From Ixodes scapularis (Eukaryota > Arthropoda > Arachnida > Ixodida > Ixodidae), in the NCBI RefSeq assembly GCF_016920785.2, contig NW_024609846.1:82531816-82595815 (forward strand): 64,000 nt of DNA. The letters run 5' to 3'. The notes under the pieces are model-generated. The model did no database searches and had not been told where the DNA came from. It worked only from the letters and a program-made list of their open reading frames with translations. Positions 63,181-64,000 of the stretch are shown piece by piece. The stretch's first letter is position 1, and each line of letters opens with the position of its first letter. A program made the position numbers and the translations under genes.

Positions 63181-64000
63181 GACAGGCATGTATGATGAAG
63201 AAAACTATGCCTGATGCTGAAGTCACACCTTCGAAATCCACCGAAGACCAGTCCTACTCGTCCCAGGCAAATCAGGAGCAGGGGGTGAACCCCTCAACAG
63301 CGACAAATAATTTGTCTTCGTCAATTGCCCTCACGCAAGCTGACCCAACGCAGAGCCAACTTGAATCTACCGCCATGGATATGGATCTCCAAATCACTGA
63401 CGACCAATCGTGATCAACATGAATCCCTCTTAAGAGAGATTCATCTTGATCACGAACAAGAAACGTCGCCATTCCAGTGACAGTGTCATCTCAAAATCCA
63501 CCATACAGACTCCAAAGCACCCCGTGGGTCTCACTGTGATATTCTCTCCAACCAATCCTGAACAATCCTTGATGAAATTGAACATGAACTAAGTCTCCGA
63601 CGCCTTCGAACTCCACTGCCCAGAGTGCATCTTAATGGTACGTCCAAACAAAAGGCTTAATCTCATCGCAGTTGACAGACGAAACTTGCTCGCTACCAAA
63701 GCACTGCTGCAACTTACTAAGCTTTGTGGAATGGACGTTAGGGCGCACGAACCAGGACCTCGATCTGCTGCAGTAGGCGCCATACGGGGCGTAGAAAAGG
63801 ACGTCGCCGATTCAGACATGCAGAAGTATATGTCTTCAAATATACCCATCTTCCATATTAGGCGACTGGGAGACTCTACATCTGTCAAAATAACGTTAGA
63901 CTCACCCATTCTGCCAAGATATGTGCTCTTATCTCGAGTCCGATATCAGGTGTGGCAATTCGAGGAGCGTTCTTTGCAATGCAAAAATCTCGGCCGCTGT
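63181..64000 (+). pseudogene. LINE ORF1 (gag-like), 5' part, runs off the window
   Basis: It starts near MMKKTMPDAEVTPSKSTEDQ with a Ser/Thr/Gln-rich N-terminus and breaks at a stop (63411) and at least one frameshift before about 63590. After that the frame to the window end encodes CPECILMVRPNKRLNLIAVD, NLLATKALLQLTKLCGMDVR and SLQCKNLGRC. This is the gag-like nucleic-acid-binding ORF1 of I/Jockey-type non-LTR retrotransposons, and a zinc knuckle appears to be starting at the edge. ORF2 is not in view. Confidence 0.7.

Overview
This is eukaryotic nuclear DNA, very probably from an arachnid and most likely a hard tick (an inference). The one host gene is split by short exons and very long introns. 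The rest is densely packed, nested transposable elements: Tigger/pogo, hAT, TTAA-target elements, Penelope-like elements with GIY-YIG endonucleases, Ty3/gypsy, a LINE, and many MITEs. There are no bacterial-style operons, rRNAs or CRISPR arrays.

Host gene. A complete PINK1 (mitochondrial PTEN-induced kinase 1) gene runs on the + strand from 6325 to 48042 in seven coding exons: 6325-6696, 6762-6915, 10269-10401, 19465-19644, 22596-22896, 46771-46998 and 47806-48042. All junctions have GT-AG boundaries and compatible phases. They give a 534-residue protein with intact kinase motifs (Lys187, HRD Asp323, DFG Asp346, APE 378-380).

Main mobile element. The 23.9-kb intron between PINK1 exons 5 and 6 holds a 14.6-kb DNA transposon at 30398-44980. 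It is bounded by short terminal inverted repeats and a 2-bp target duplication. It has two convergent, apparently intact genes: a SWIM zinc-finger plus YqaJ-type nuclease on the + strand (521 aa), and a THAP plus DDE transposase on the - strand (modelled at 1086 aa). This gene pair matches the ISL2EU (IS4EU) superfamily. The unusual part is a tandem array at 40390-43669. Sixteen copies of a phase-0 proline-rich exon (117 bp, one of 111 bp), each with its own roughly 95-bp intron, sit between the THAP and DDE exons. The modelled protein therefore carries about 620 residues of repeat.

Other regions. 1-6 kb: hAT- and TTAA-type non-autonomous elements upstream of PINK1. 7.9-9.6 kb: a TTAA element holding a Penelope fragment and two MITEs. 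12.5-17.1 kb: a dead Tigger transposon split by a 2.4-kb hAT element with TTCGAA-rich subterminal arrays. 23.9-30.2 kb: three more pogo/Tigger-type elements, one with a piggyBac-like element nested in it, plus a near-perfect 104-bp-arm palindrome. 45.5-46.5 kb: a MITE of a CCGTATTTAC-end family. 50.3-53.2 kb: a long-TIR element with nested insertions. 56.8-60 kb: a decayed Ty3/gypsy pol with a hAT insertion. 60.7-61.6 kb: a decayed Penelope element. 63.2-64.0 kb: the start of a LINE ORF1 that runs off the window.

All identifications come from reading motifs, ends and target duplications by eye. No database search was run.
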